Shown piece by piece: positions 46,502 through 58,056 of a DNA stretch of 64,000 bases. The position numbers were made by a program, and so were the translations under genes. Source of the stretch: Polytrichum commune (lineage: Eukaryota > Streptophyta > Polytrichopsida > Polytrichales > Polytrichaceae). Below the pieces are notes generated by a model. It worked only from the letters and a program-made list of their open reading frames with translations. It did not search any database and had not been told where the DNA came from. Where the stretch lies: NCBI GenBank assembly GCA_950295325.1, contig OX485805.1:10726501-10790500 (forward strand), written 5' to 3'. Each line of letters starts with the position of its first letter. Position 1 is the stretch's first letter.

Positions 46502-46892
46502 CTACAACACTGTCAATTAAGAAACACATATTGAAACCCCTTGAAAAACAATACCTTTGCTAAGGGTTTCTGTTGTAGTCGTTGCAGATGGTTGCTTTTG
46601 AACAAGTGCTCTTCTTCGACTAAGACAGAATCAGTGAATTCCTATTCGCAGACACGCTAAAACTCACAAACAACTACCAAAGATTTCAAACCTTTCTTGA
46701 ATCTCTCAATAAACCCACAATCTCTCACACAACTCCTGAGTCTCTTCAGAATCACTCAAACAACAATTGTAACTCTCAAACAACAACTGAGTCTGTTAAA
46801 ACAACAACTGAATCTCTCAAAACAATAACTAAATCTCTGAAAGCACTTTTGTATCACTTTTGTATCTCTTATAGAACTTCCTAATCTGACAA

Positions 46893-47068
46893 CCACTCAC
46901 AAGCACTCACATGCACTCATAAGCACTCACATGCACTCACAAGCCCTCACATGCACTCACAAGCACTCACATGCACTTACAAGCACTCACATGTACTCAC
47001 AAGCACTCACATGCACTCACAAGCACTCACATGCACTCACAAGCACTCACATGCACTCACAAGCACTT
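46893..47068. repeat. 20-bp minisatellite (CACTCACAAG/CACTCACATG)
   Basis: About eight to nine units of alternating decamers CACTCACAAG and CACTCACATG in the P upstream region of element 1. It leaves several frames open and is not coding. Confidence 0.95.
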
Positions 47069-47530
47069 CGAACTCTCGCAAGCACTGCCTAAAGCTCACA
47101 CAGAATGTTGGAAAACCCTTCAACAATCTGGAAAACACTTCAACAATGCTATATATTGCAACACTAGTGCAATCTCCCGCTACAGCAAGAGAAGGGAGGG
47201 AAGGAGAAGAAAAAAGGGTGGAGAAGGAATGTAAAGAAAAGCGCCACCCTGAATCGCCACGGCGCTTCAGGAGAGGCGGCGCTTCCACAAGAGGCGCGGA
47301 GCGAAAGGTTGGCGGGAGAGAGAGAGAGAAAGGAGGAGAATGCTTGGCGGCTGGGGTTTTGTTACCCTCGGGAATTGGCCCCCAACCGCGCGAATAGGGT
47401 GCCAACGTGATTAGGGCAGCAACGGGAATAGGGTTACGGGGAACCCTAACTCCCATCCCTCTAAGGAGTAAACCCTTAGCGGGTAGTACAATTTTGAATA
47501 GACTTTGGAGTAGCCTAAGGTATACATCAA
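47069..47530 (-). promoter_or_regulatory. Probable P promoter and leader region (element 1)
   Basis: Read on the minus strand: AATACCTTAGGCTAC (about 47512-47526), a GC-rich block, CT-rich runs and a TATA-like GCAATATATAG near 47150-47160. Element 2 keeps AATACCTTAGGCTA and a CT-rich tract in the same order at 55065-55410. The exact start site is not evident. Confidence 0.4.
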
Positions 47531-49740
47531 ATGAGGTATTCTAAAAAACTAAACCATTTATACAACTAATACATCTTTACAACGCAACTTTATGCTAACA
47601 CTAATACTTAATTCCTACTTACATGACACCATTAACTAAATTTTCCAAACAAGTTGAAGTCATTGGTTTCTCGTTTGTTTGAGCACGTTATAAAAAAAAT
47701 ACAATTACGTGCCAAATACAATAGACTTTACCATTGATGCCAACAAGTCACACAATATGCAATGAATAAAAAAGACAATCCCCACCCCCCAACATGAAAT
47801 TCGGAAATTGAGGATATTTGAATGTGGAGCCTAAATGAATACCTTCCCCAAGTGCATATTGTGAGGGTTTGGAATTGCATGATCTTTATTTCAAAATGCT
47901 AACATGCTCAAGTTTTATAGGGTATCCCCTAGATATTCACTTTGATGAATCACATAGTCGCCAATAAACCATGGATCGTGATATATGTACTTGGAATGTG
48001 ATATAAAAGCAAATCGGAGAACCACAACATCATATGAAGCCCTTCAAGCAATCATGTTGTTATTGAAGGTTCGCTCCAAGTATATTAGATAATGGCGCAA
48101 GACAAACTTGATGTTGTTTGTATATGGAGGTAGCACTGAACAACTACAAGATTTGGGGTTTAGGGTTTAGGGTTTAGGGTTTAGGAGTCATGGTTATAAC
48201 ATATTAATCTATCCAATATTAACGTACAACATTGACTTACTGGTGAGAAGAGTCTTATAGGAAGGTTATAGTAAAGATGATGTTGAGTATGTTAAGTTGT
48301 TATTTGGGACGTTTAAACGTGATATACTAATTGGTCTTGTGTTTATTCAAATAGCATTTCATGTTGTGGATGTTATTAGGACTTAGGGGTCTAACTTTGG
48401 ATGTTTTGCTCCCTTTGATGAATCACATAGTCGCCAATAAACTATGGTTCGTGATGTATTTAATATATGGAATGTGATATAAACGTAAATCGGTTAAGCA
48501 CAACATCAAATGAAGCCATGCAAGCAATCGTGTTGTTGTTCATTGTTCCCTCCACGTATATTAGATAATGGAGAAAGATATAAGAAATGTTGTTTATATA
48601 TTAAGAAGAATCTAATAGGAAGGTTATAGTGACCACAATCTTGATCATGTGAATATGTTATTTGGAACGTCTAAACATGATATACTAATTGGTGTATGGT
48701 TTAGTCAATACGTATAATTTCATGTTGTGGATGTTATAAGGGTTTAGGGTTCAACTTTGGATGTTTTGTTCACACACATTAGTAAGCTTGAAGTGAACTT
48801 GAGGATGGATTCAATTAGCATGGAAATATTGAACTAAAAAGCGACATTGGTAGTTAGTATCCCCTTATCGACGTCCACATACATTCGTCATTGCCACACT
48901 TGCATGCGAGAGAAGAGGACAATATTGTAGGATTTAGGGTTTAGGGATGACAACATATTATATATAAAAGCTCTTGTCACTTGCATTGTTGCAAATTCAG
49001 ATTTGGAACAATAAATGAACTTTGTCATGACATAATTTGATTTCAAAATGAATAATTCCCCTTGCGAGGATCTTCATAACCACTTTAACTATTGTATTTA
49101 GTGACTCTTACCATAAGGCGTTACACAATGTTTAGACTTCTTTTGTCTACATATTGGTTAATGCCATACCGTAATGTTTGAATTAAAGTAGATCAATATC
49201 ATCATTTAATATGTATATGATGCATTAGGGTGACATTGTAGAAGTTTTTGTTTGATCCATATATTAATTTGAGATTAGAGAAAGTCTGAATTTAACGAAT
49301 ATAGTGTTACATATGTTTATCATTGCCACACTTCCATGCGAGATAATAGAGCAATGTTCTAGGGTTTAGGGTTTAGGGGAGACAAATAAATAATTTTATT
49401 CATCATGACAATGGCCTCAAGCCTTGGAAACTCTCTCATAATTGCAGCCTCCAAATGGCCCCAACCCCACCGAAATAGGTTTGCACTTGAAAGCATTGAA
49501 TGGAGTTGTGGTTGGGTATACATATTGGTTAAAATATACCGTTGTGACACTTGAAAAAATTAATGTGGCCGCCACCCTTCCTCCCAATGTCGTATGTCAT
49601 ATACACACAAAACCAAAAAAAGATTAAATATCATAGACTAAATCATATGACGGCTGGGGTATGAGAGGGGCATTGAAAGATGCGCATTTTCTACAATAAA
49701 CAGAAAACGGGGAATTCTGTCAGGAGGTTTGAAATAACAA
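47531..49740. other. Element 1 intergenic region with ~480-bp duplication and telomere-type repeats
   Basis: Between the divergent P and T promoters. A direct duplication (about 47935-48412 and 48413-48770) starts CTTTGATGAATCACATAGTC. A further degenerate pair lies at about 48890-48960 and 49310-49385 (CATTGCCACACTTGCATGCG). TTTAGGG runs occur at about 48155-48183, 48940 and 49362-49378. No gene is seen. Confidence 0.6.
49245..49308. repeat. Orphan terminal-repeat copy inside element 1
   Basis: About 60 bp nearly identical to the T-side end of both elements (GATCCATATATTAATTTGAG then ATTAGAGAAAGTCTGAATTT and AACGAATATAGTGTT). No partner terminus in the opposite orientation is seen nearby, so it is a remnant of another insertion or an ancestral internal end. 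Confidence 0.75.
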
Positions 49741-49795
49741 GGCGGGAAAGGCATCCAATGAGGAAGTCGGGCAAGTGGAGGTGGATAGTATAAAG
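49741..49795 (+). promoter_or_regulatory. Element 1 T promoter: E2F-type site, CCAAT, TATA box
   Basis: GGCGGGAAAG (49741-49750), CCAAT (49755-49759) and TATAAAG (49789-49795), about 1.45 kb before the T start codon. The block is shared with element 2 (36697-36797, minus). The TTTCCCGCC complement matches plant E2F sites, suggesting S-phase-linked expression. The long gap to the ATG would be a leader intron holding the palindrome array. Confidence 0.6.
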
Positions 49796-50064
49796 GGGCG
49801 CACCCCCCAAAAGTTGGTTTTTTTTTGCTCTTCTCCCACTCCTGAATTCGTAGAGAGAACTCTTAGTCGGAGCTGTACTTCGAGGTTCGTTCACGCTGCT
49901 GTTCATGAGGACCTATCCACAGCATGCAAGTCCGCAGTGAACTTTGCAATGAGCTGAAATTCCACACACCTCTCAATATCCGCTGCATTATACGCCGCAT
50001 TATACGCTGTATTATACGTCGGTCGACACTAGTGTTGGCGGGTTCCAGTCTGACCCTTGTGAGG

Positions 50065-51045
50065 TTTGGGTCGGTCGACCCAAACCCCTCTAGTAGTGTG
50101 GGCGGGTTCTAGTCTCACCCTTGTGAGGTTTGGGTCGGTCGACCCAAACCCCTTCACTAGTGTTGGGGGGAGTCTACTCTGACCCTTGTGAGGTTTGGGT
50201 CGGTCGACCCAAACCCCTTCACTAGTGTTGGGGGGGGGGTCTACTCTGACCCTTGTGAGGTTTGGGTCGGTCGACCCAAACCCCTTCACTAGTGTTGGGG
50301 GGGTCTACTCTGACCCTTGTGAGGTTTGGGTCGGTCGACCCAAACCCCTTCACTAGTGTTGGGGGGGGGTCTACTCTGACCCTTGTGAGGTTTGGGTCGG
50401 TCGACCCAAACCCCTTCACTAGTGTTGGGGGGGGGTCTACTCTGACCCTTGTGAGGTTTGGGTCGGTCGACCCAAACCCCTACCCCACTGTGGGCGTTTA
50501 TCGTAAAACCTTTTAGAAGGTTTGGGTCGGTCGACCCAAACTTTTTCGCACATCGTGAACGAATTGTTAATGGCCCTTACCCAAGGTACTCAGAAGGTTT
50601 GGACGGACAGAGTAGGAACCTTATCCCATCATATGTAATGTTTGGGTCGAGCGACCCAAACCTCATCCCAGTGTGGGTGGATTTACACTGTGAAAGTTTG
50701 GGTCGACCGACCCAAACCCTTTCCCGGTGTGGGTGGACTTACCCTGTGAAAGTTTGGGTCGACCGACCCAAACCCCTTCTGAGTGTGGGTGGGTTTACCC
50801 TGTGAAAGTTTGGGTCGGTCGACCCAAACCCCTTCCCCAGTTTCGGCGGTTGTAGTTGACCATGACAAGGATTGGGTCGATCGACCCAAAGTTTTCCCCA
50901 CAGTGTGATGGAATTCTAAATGGCCCTCAACCCATCATTGTACAAGGTTTGAGTCGGTCGACCGGAACCCGACCCTATCCCACGGGCAAGGTGGGGATGG
51001 CCCTCAATCCCTGGTGCCACAGGGTTTAGGTCGGCCGACCCAAAC
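50065..51045. repeat. Tandem array of 15 palindromes in the T leader (element 1)
   Basis: Twelve exact copies start at 50065, 50129, 50194, 50261, 50325, 50391, 50457, 50521, 50641, 50697, 50753 and 50809; three variants start near 50871, 50948 and 51026. Early units have period 64-67 bp with spacer CCCCTTCACTAGTGTTGGGG and ACTCTGACCCTTGTGAGG; later ones are at 56 bp. Centres are GT, with AG and AC later. The array ends about 200 bp before the acceptor at 51240. Confidence 0.95.
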
Positions 51046-51245
51046 TCCCACCCAAAATATTTTGTGGAACATTTTGTGGACTGGCGCACAGTATTGGGAG
51101 CTCACATTGCATTTGTGTTGCAAATGTCTTGATCCTCAGTGTCCCCATTCATCGTGATGTTTTGCATTTTCCAATATTTGATTTTTTTGGACCCTTACGT
51201 TGTGTCCATGTTTGTTGAGGTTTCATGTGCATATGTGTAGGCGTA

Positions 51246-52689
51246 ATGGAGGGAGTTGGTGGAAGAGGGGATTCCTTCTCTGAAGACATGGGCAGCACCC
51301 AATCTCTGTCTGGGGATGAGCTAGACATTGTCGGGGAGGATAGTTTTGATGACAGTGCAGATGAAGGTCATTTGGGGAGTCCTTCGCCATCTGACCCTTT
51401 TTGCCCCATTGTGGAATGTGCGGGGCTTTCACGAGCTTCATGGGTGAATTTGGATGTGGTACTTGTTAATGACAGTGGAGTTGCTGTGGCGGAGGGTATT
51501 TGTCGTAACACACATCCACAAGATTGCATTGATGAACACCCCCTTGGCACCGAGGACGTTGGAGTTGTTATATTAGAATCACTCGTACATTCGGAAGTCA
51601 ATCCAACTCATAGGTTCTCGTTGCGAAGGTGGCCGTTGAGGAATGTGACAATTGAGGGGGTTAGCTTGCGCGACCATGAGCGACGACACGTCCAAATCCA
51701 ACAGGAGCTCCAAGCAAACATTCGGCCACGCAAAGGCCTTCGGAAGTACGAAACATTGACACGTCCTACTCCGTCTACAAATAAGTGTAAACGTCAAAGG
51801 TTGCTCTGTGAGGAGTCTATTAGAGAAGTTGCTACGAAGGATTGTTGTGTACATCGTTGTTGCCAATTGTTCCCAAGAGATAAATTGAAGGCCATCCGTG
51901 AAGAAATGTGGCTTGGAGATTTCCGTCTAAGATCCACCAAAAAACTTGATGTCCATAGGGCGATACATGTGAACGGAGCGGGTCGCAAGGTCATCACCCA
52001 TGAGAGCATAGACGTGTGTTGTACGGCATGGTACACCATTCATGGTGTGTCGAAAGCGGAATTTTATAGACAAGCCGCGTATGCCAATGAAGGCCGCCGT
52101 GCCCGTCACCATGGGAACATGGGCTTAAAGAAACCAAGAGAAGCAACGAGACAAGCAACAGCCACTTTGGCAACCATCATTGTCCCCCTTGCCGATGCAA
52201 TGCCGCACAAAACACGCACACTCGCAACCGGTGAAAAGGTTGTGGAGAAGGTTCTTCCTACAGGCACGAAATGGAAAGACATATTGTTGGACGTAAACGC
52301 AGTTGGCGAGAAGGCCGGGTTGGACCCAATTTCGTTGTCGAAACTGAGTGCTATCAAAAAATCTCACTTTAGCGAATACATCACAAAAAGACGAGGCGAC
52401 AAATTTGCCCGTTGTTCCAAATGCGAGAAGTTGAAACGCCTTCGAGATGCACACACGATGGGGACAGAGTCCTATGCCGCACATCAAATGAACTATTTCA
52501 AGCATGTGAACATGCAAGAGGCACACCGTAATGATTACTACACAAATAGAGCTTTGTCCATCTCCAGGCCTTTGGAAGTCCTTACAATCATCCATGACAA
52601 GATGGACCATGCCAAAACAGCCTCACCATGTTTTGCAAATCGAATCAAAGCCACGGACGGCCTTTTTAAGCTTCCTGTTTCGGTTACAG
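51246..52689 (+). CDS. Gene T exon 1 (element 1): DUF7869-type putative transposase, N-terminal half
   Basis: Exon 1 of an intact two-exon gene (976 aa in all). The ATG at 51246 was chosen because acceptor TGTGTAG ends at 51240, and element 2 has the same acceptor-ATG arrangement. Residues 1-60 are acidic. A Cys-rich segment (DCCVHRCCQLF) precedes DVCCTAWYTIHGVSKAEFYR, then GLKKPREATRQATA, MPHKTRTLATGEKVVEK and KRRGDKFARCSKCEKLK (CxxC). HDKMDHAKTASP (Asp at residues 451 and 454) is the probable first acidic residue of an RNase H-type triad. Donor ACAG|GTGATT splits a Gly codon. The family, called DUF7869-like from memory, is widespread in plant and algal repeats. The copy is free of lesions, unlike the one at 32010-35491. 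Confidence 0.78.
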
Positions 52690-52827
52690 GTGATTTTGAT
52701 AACAATTGCATTGCATTACCTAAACACAAATTTGTGCGTTTAGGTTTGTACTTGGGGCCATACATGTACACCATGTGAATTTTTTGGTGTTATAGTTGAA
52801 TATTAAACCATTGGGTTGCCTTTGCAG

Positions 52828-54314
52828 GAATGATTGCACATGGGCATGGTGATGTCAAATATGCTCATTATGCTCTTGATTTGTATCCGGCGGATTCAAA
52901 CCACACGATAGGGTCATTTGCAAAGCTTTTACGTGATTTGGAGAAACCGCTGTCCTATTCATCAAGATTGCTATTTGAAAACTCGGGATCAACACCTCTA
53001 TATGAAGCGGTCTTGGATGGAAGAGATGTATGCGTGCACTCATTGCCGGAGCCACCAAGTGAAGATGTGATTGCCAAGAAGTTGCCCCCAACTCTGCGTG
53101 TCCAATTGGACAATTGTGCGAAGGACAATAAAAGTAGATATGTTTTTGCATATTGGTCGTTGTTGGTTGCGAAAGGCATTTTCAAGGAGGTTTTTGTGTC
53201 CTTTCTATTGGTAGGCCATATGCACGATGATATTGATGCGTCCTTTGGGCGGTGGAGCATGAAGTTGCGCGAGGAGGATTTTCCAACAATCCCATTGTTG
53301 ATGAAGTCGTACATGAATTTGGAGAACATTCCCGTCATCCCCCATATGATCGAGGAGGTTCCAGACTTCAAGGCATTTATAGAACCGTATATTCGAAGCG
53401 GAGCTCACCGATTGATCGGGCATACGAAGGCACAACAATTTCGGTTCTACGTGCGTGACGATGGTGTCCCCGCCATGCAATACAAGTTGTTGTGCACATC
53501 ACAAGACTGGAGCCCGCCGGAGGGTCTCCTTGTATGGCGTGTTGATGGGGAAGGAAGGACGATGTTGCCTGACGGAGAGCCTAAGCCTTGCAAACCAATA
53601 CCCATGAAGAATTTGGAGGACATTTGTAAAGGCATATCAGGCTTCATACAATATTGGGAGAGTTTGAGGGTAGCGGATGTTGGTGGATCGTGTTGGCTTC
53701 GTTACGGAAGTTGGATACAATATTGGACACGTGTTCGTGGCGCTTTGGCAAACCTTCATCAAGATACACCCCTTACTTTAAGGCATGGGTTTTGGCCACA
53801 AACACGTGTCAATGTACAAGCTTCGGAGGCTAGTCTTTTGGGAAATGGAGAGGTTCGAGAGGAGTTTGATGTGGACGACCATTACGTGGGGCCTGCTAGT
53901 AGTCGTCCGCCACCATCTTTCCGCATTGCAGTGGATTGTCATGAAGGTTATATGTTCATTTTGCGTCCTGGAGATGAGACATATGCAAAGCCAGTGTGGG
54001 TGGCAAGAGCTTTGTCCAAACCAAATTTTGTAACTTCCAGCCCTCATTTTCGACAAATACAAGTAGAGTACTACCGATCGACAGCACGGAATGAAGATGT
54101 TGTTCGACATTATACAGGCTGGGATACAAACCCTAACTTTCGGTGGAAGGTGGATTCTGAGCATGGTCCATCTTGGGTAGATACAGATTCCATATTCATA
54201 GCATGGAAACCACGGAAAAATCATAGTGGATCAGTGTCCATCCCTCAAAAGTACATAACTTTTGCAAAAGACAACCTTGCTCGGATCGCAGAAGAAGCAA
54301 CCCACGTTGAATGA
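52828..54314 (+). CDS. Gene T exon 2 (element 1): catalytic core and C-terminal domain
   Basis: Joins exon 1 in phase 1 (TTTGCAG|GAATG). It carries HGHGDVKYAHYALDLYPADS, then VQLDNCAKDNKSRYVFAYW (Asp at residue 576) and LLVGHMHDDIDASFGRWSMK (Asp at 615, 616 and 618). With HDKMDH in exon 1 these give a D...D...D pattern expected of an RNase H-fold (DDE/D) transposase; the third residue choice is inference. The C-terminal 200 residues (ILRPGDETYAKPVWVARAL ... FRWKVDSEHGPSWVDTDS) look like a small beta-barrel reader of BAH or SH3 type, low confidence. It ends IAEEATHVE, 534 bp before the terminal repeat. As the only intact T gene here, it could mobilise both elements if expressed. Confidence 0.78.
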
Positions 54315-54784
54315 GAAGTTGGTAGGATTGTGTTAGCATGATTATAGTGTAAACTGTAATTCGACGAATATATATTACTCATATGTGTGCTCCTCAAACT
54401 TGGGGCAAAGTTTGGGTAGAACTTGCGAATGCTATATTGTTTGGGGTTGGATGAATATCCATTTACTATATTTCAATACAGTTGTGAAGTTCATTTTTTT
54501 TATTAAGTTTGGGACTAAATTTTCCATTGAAGAAAAATGCATTTATTGCATGCACTTTGTATGTTGCAATGTCTATATTTTATTGACCATGCTAATAATA
54601 GAAATTATTTTATATGTTTCTTGGGTGAAACTAGTTTGGAGTGCTCTATCCAAAGTGTTTTTGTAGATGAAGTTGGTGTTGAGTGCTCTACCACATGTGC
54701 TTATGTCCACACATAATAGATTTGGGATATTAGAACATATAATATATTTGAGATCGTTCTCAATATAGTTTCGGAACACGGAAT

Positions 54785-54846
54785 GTTGTTTGATCCATAT
54801 ATTAATTTGAGACTAGAGAAAGTCTCAATTTAACGAATATAGTGTT
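54785..54846. repeat. Right terminal inverted repeat of element 1 (T side)
   Basis: GATCCATATATTAATTTGAG, ACTAGAGAAAGTCTCAATTT and AACGAATATAGTGTT run to 54846. The outer ~27 bp mirror 38614-38641. Inner sequence also matches the left end of element 2 (31495-31535, reversed), as expected for T-side ends. Confidence 0.85.
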
Positions 54847-55064
54847 TTTATATTGTTGCACCGTGTAATTGCATTTGAGGATTGGAATATAATAATGACA
54901 TACTCCTCTTAGACTTTGTATCACTCTCATCTCACTCTATATGACTACATTATTGAAATTGTAAAACAAATAATGGATTCATTCTACGATGTTAGCAATT
55001 CCAACGCGGGACCATTGAATTGAACACCATTAAAATCAAAGTTCGCGATGGTGTTAATTTTGTG

Positions 55065-56721
55065 GAATACCTTAGGCTATGTAGCTTTTCGAATTTTTTC
55101 TAATGGCCGCTATAGATAGCGGCTTAGAATGCCGGGACCGAGCGGCCAAGAGAGGCGCTGGCCCTCCTATGTCGTGCTGCTAGGGGCGGCAGGTGTGCAC
55201 CCCACAAGCCTCGGGTAGCCACCATCACCAAGAGGGTGTTGACACATGGCAGGGTGGCTGCCTGCGAGGCTTGTGAACCGTTGATGGGCTCGGCCGCTCC
55301 AATGGCCCAGATTGGGTCCCAAGGCTAGCCCTATCTCTCTCTCTCTCTCTCCCTCCGCGATTTCTTTTTCTCTCCCTCCGCGCCAAGCTCCCTCCTTTCT
55401 CTCCCTCCTTTCTCTCCTTCTTGTCGTGAAGCGGCGGCACCTCCCCCGAAGCGACAGCTCCGCCTAGCGCCGCATTTTCTTATTCTCTTACTCCTTTCCA
55501 CCTCTGACATTCTTCTAACCTTCTTCTCGGATTCTCTCTTCTTTTTGTAAGGGTTTAGGAGCAATTTCAGTGTGTGTTTATTGTAGAGGAGTGTGTTTTT
55601 GTTTAGGGGGACTTGCATTGAATGATTTCAGAGTCTGTTTGTTGTTTATGAGTGTGTTTTTGTTTATTGAGTGATTTCAGAGTGTGGTTGACGTTTAGGA
55701 GAGTGTTTTTGTTTAAACAGACGCGCATTGAGTGATTTCAGAGTGTGGTTGTTGTTTAGTGTTTAGGGTTTTTGTTTAAAGATACGCGCATTAAGTGAAT
55801 TCAGATTGTGTTTGTTGTCTAGGAGTGAATTTTTGTTTGAAAGTATGCGCATGGAGTGTTTTCGGAGTACGCTTGTTGTTTAGGAGAGTGTTTTTGTTCT
55901 AGAGTGCGCGCTTTGAGTGATTTCAGAGTGTTTTTGATGTTTTGAAACTGGCTTTTGTTCTTAAAGTGCAAGACAGAGTGATTACAACTTATTGCCTCAG
56001 TGATACAGAAACTTTGGCCTGAGTGTTAGTGAGATTTGAGTGTTCAGGTGTGATTACAGACTGATTACAGCTTATTGCAGCTTGAATCAAGGTATTATCT
56101 TTACTCAACATAATATGCTTCAATTTCTTTAGGGTCTTGATGCATATACAATGCATAAGCATTGTATATGTTGTGTCCAAAAATTACATATGAATCTTGA
56201 AACACAATAGTTTTGGGCGACGCCCCAAATCTCTATATAAAACCCCAACCCCATAAAAACTTAACAATGTAAATGTTGCAGGTGGTTTGGGTCGCTCGAC
56301 CCAAACCCTGCTGATGGTTTGGGTCGCTCGACCCAAAACCTACAACGAACCAAGCCAATATCTCAAACTAAACAACCTTCTAAACATTAATAACCATTTT
56401 TTTGATGCCCATAATGTGGAATCTCCTGAGACTAGTTGGCATGTCCACATATGTCCAGCGCGGATTAACCAAAACATCAAAAATTGCTGAGAGAACGGAT
56501 AATTTGAACACTACTTGGTGCTAATCAATATACTCAGCGTCATAAGACTCGAAATCCACCAACAATTCTTGTATAATTGAGCTACTCCAGGCTTGGGTTT
56601 GGGTCGCTCGACCGAAACCTGTCATTCATGGTGACCAAAAGAATATCGTTCTCCCATTCCACCAAATAGAATGCTTTGGGTCAATCGACCAAAACTAACA
56701 GTGTCGTTTCTAGAATTACAG
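55065..56721 (+). promoter_or_regulatory. Element 2 P promoter/leader region
   Basis: Contains AATACCTTAGGCTA (about 55065), a CT-rich tract (about 55330-55410), six or so ~70-bp units of GAGTGATTTCAGAGTGTGGT with TGTTTAGGAGTG (about 55560-55990), the 28-bp dyad at 56143-56170 with perfect 12-bp arms, and palindromes at 56286-56305, 56318-56337, 56598 and 56675 (the last two are variants). Acceptor ATTACAG abuts the P start codon at 56722. The order parallels the minus-strand region 47530 to 46012 in element 1. Confidence 0.55.
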
Positions 56722-58047
56722 ATGGCCCCCAAGAAGAGACCTGGAGAAAGGTGGTTTATGCTCGCGCCAGACGAACTATGGCAGGAGTACGAAACTCCCC
56801 AGGACGACACATACGTGCCCAAGGATGGGCTCGTTCTTGCGTGGTCCGTCCAGGTTGTGAAGTCCTCCCACTTCAAGCTGCTATTCGTGGTGAAGGTGGG
56901 GACCCACGAGCAGCACACATGGGCAACACTGACGGGATGGGAGGTTGCGTCCGTCCAAGCTCTCGGGGACTACGTTGACGTTATTCTGGAGAACTCCGCC
57001 GTGCAGAACGTTCATATGTTCATGCACCAATTCTCCGAGGCTTTCGACCCCTTCTACGCCAAGGAGACGTGCATTGAACCGGAGACAATAAAACAGGAGG
57101 CCATCTTCATAGATGGCAGTGTAACAAACACTAAGATTGCTAGCAGGTTCACAAAATTGAAACATGCTATCACGGTTCACAACAAGGCGCTGCAAAACAA
57201 ACCCAAAACGCAGCAACCGTTGAGGCGGAAGGCCACGACAGAAGAAGGCGCGGGGTCCTCAAGACCCCAAACTGTGAGAAAGCCGCGGCCGGTGCCTGCA
57301 GACTCTCGAAGGACGAGTACTACCTCGACGCCGGCTGACAGCTCTACGCCAACGCCGTCCGCAAGCTGGCAGACGACACCGTCCAAGAGGGGAAGAGAGT
57401 CATCAATGATGACTGACGAGCCAGCTTCACCAGAGCTGCGGATGCCGAAGCCTGGCCAAGAGGTGGATGCAGGGGAAATACAAAAGATCAACGACAACTT
57501 CGAAACAAAATGCATCCACTGCTTCTTCATGGGCAGGGGCTTCAAGTTCGACGTTAACATCGCCCAGTGCCACCTTGCGCCACCAGAAAAGTGTGTCCGA
57601 GCCAAGGATGACGCCTACGTTGACTGGATGGTCGCTCAGATATTGGGCGGTCAGTTCAAAGATGACAGGCAGACGATTGTGGTCATGCCCCAAGGCCTAA
57701 AAAAAATGCCGACGCCTGATATGTGGCCGGCAATTTCAAAGGGAGATTTCTGGCTGATTGACGGCCAACACAGTGTGGAGGCCTCCAAAAAAATTTAGCT
57801 GATGACTGAATGGGACGACCCCCACAAGCAGAAGGAGAAGCTCAAGGTGTGGAAGGCATTGGTGGTCTGATGTGACAACGAGACCGTTCTTACTGACATC
57901 TCCCGCTTCTTCAATATGGGAAACAAGAAGAGGGCATATCAGGCATCATGGATTAGGAATATCATGGCCTCGAGGGAGGTGTGGGAGTTTTATGGAAGGC
58001 CTCCCAAGGAAAGGGAGAATGCGAAAGACAAGAACCCGAAATGGGAG
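56722..58047 (+). pseudogene. Gene P exon 1 (element 2): ParB/DGQHR-like domain, broken
   Basis: Exactly 1,326 nt, as in element 1, with the same acceptor-ATG and donor (GAG|GTGAGC). Interrupted by TAG at 57796-57798 (CAG, Gln, in element 1) and TGA at 57868-57870 (TGG, Trp, in element 1), both consistent with cytosine deamination. The FWLIDGQHSVEASKKI core is intact just before the first stop. Confidence 0.8.
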
Positions 58048-58056
58048 GTGAGCAAG

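Larger units (their letters stand above)
38614..54846. mobile_element. Element 1: younger ~16.2-kb transposon with genes P and T
   Basis: Terminal inverted repeats: the left end reads AACACTATATTCGTTAAATT then GAGACTTT (38614-38641), and the right end is its reverse complement, ...AAAGTCTCAATTTAACGAATATAGTGTT, ending 54846. A possible 4-bp duplication TTTA flanks it (38610-38613, 54847-54850). Gene P (minus, 46011 to 40092, plus downstream exons to 39152) and gene T (plus, 51246-54314) diverge from a 2-kb intergenic region. CACTA inside the ends recalls EnSpm/CACTA elements, but the transposase is not of the usual En/Spm type and the duplication is not 3 bp. Length is 16,233 bp, against about 16,244 bp for element 2. 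Confidence 0.75.

Noticed and set aside
46893-47397. Coding frames over the CACTCACAAG minisatellite
   Set aside because: Repeat-driven; they lie in the P upstream region and do not match anything in element 2.
35700-51045. CRISPR-like arrays (regular repeats with spacers)
   Set aside because: The repeats are perfect dyads with near-identical, not unique, spacers in a plant nuclear context, and there are no cas-like genes.
38614-54846. Classic CACTA/EnSpm element
   Set aside because: CACTA is present near the ends, but the duplication looks like 4 bp (TTTA), the termini extend two bases beyond CACTA, and the transposase does not show the usual En/Spm type. Kept as CACTA-like only.
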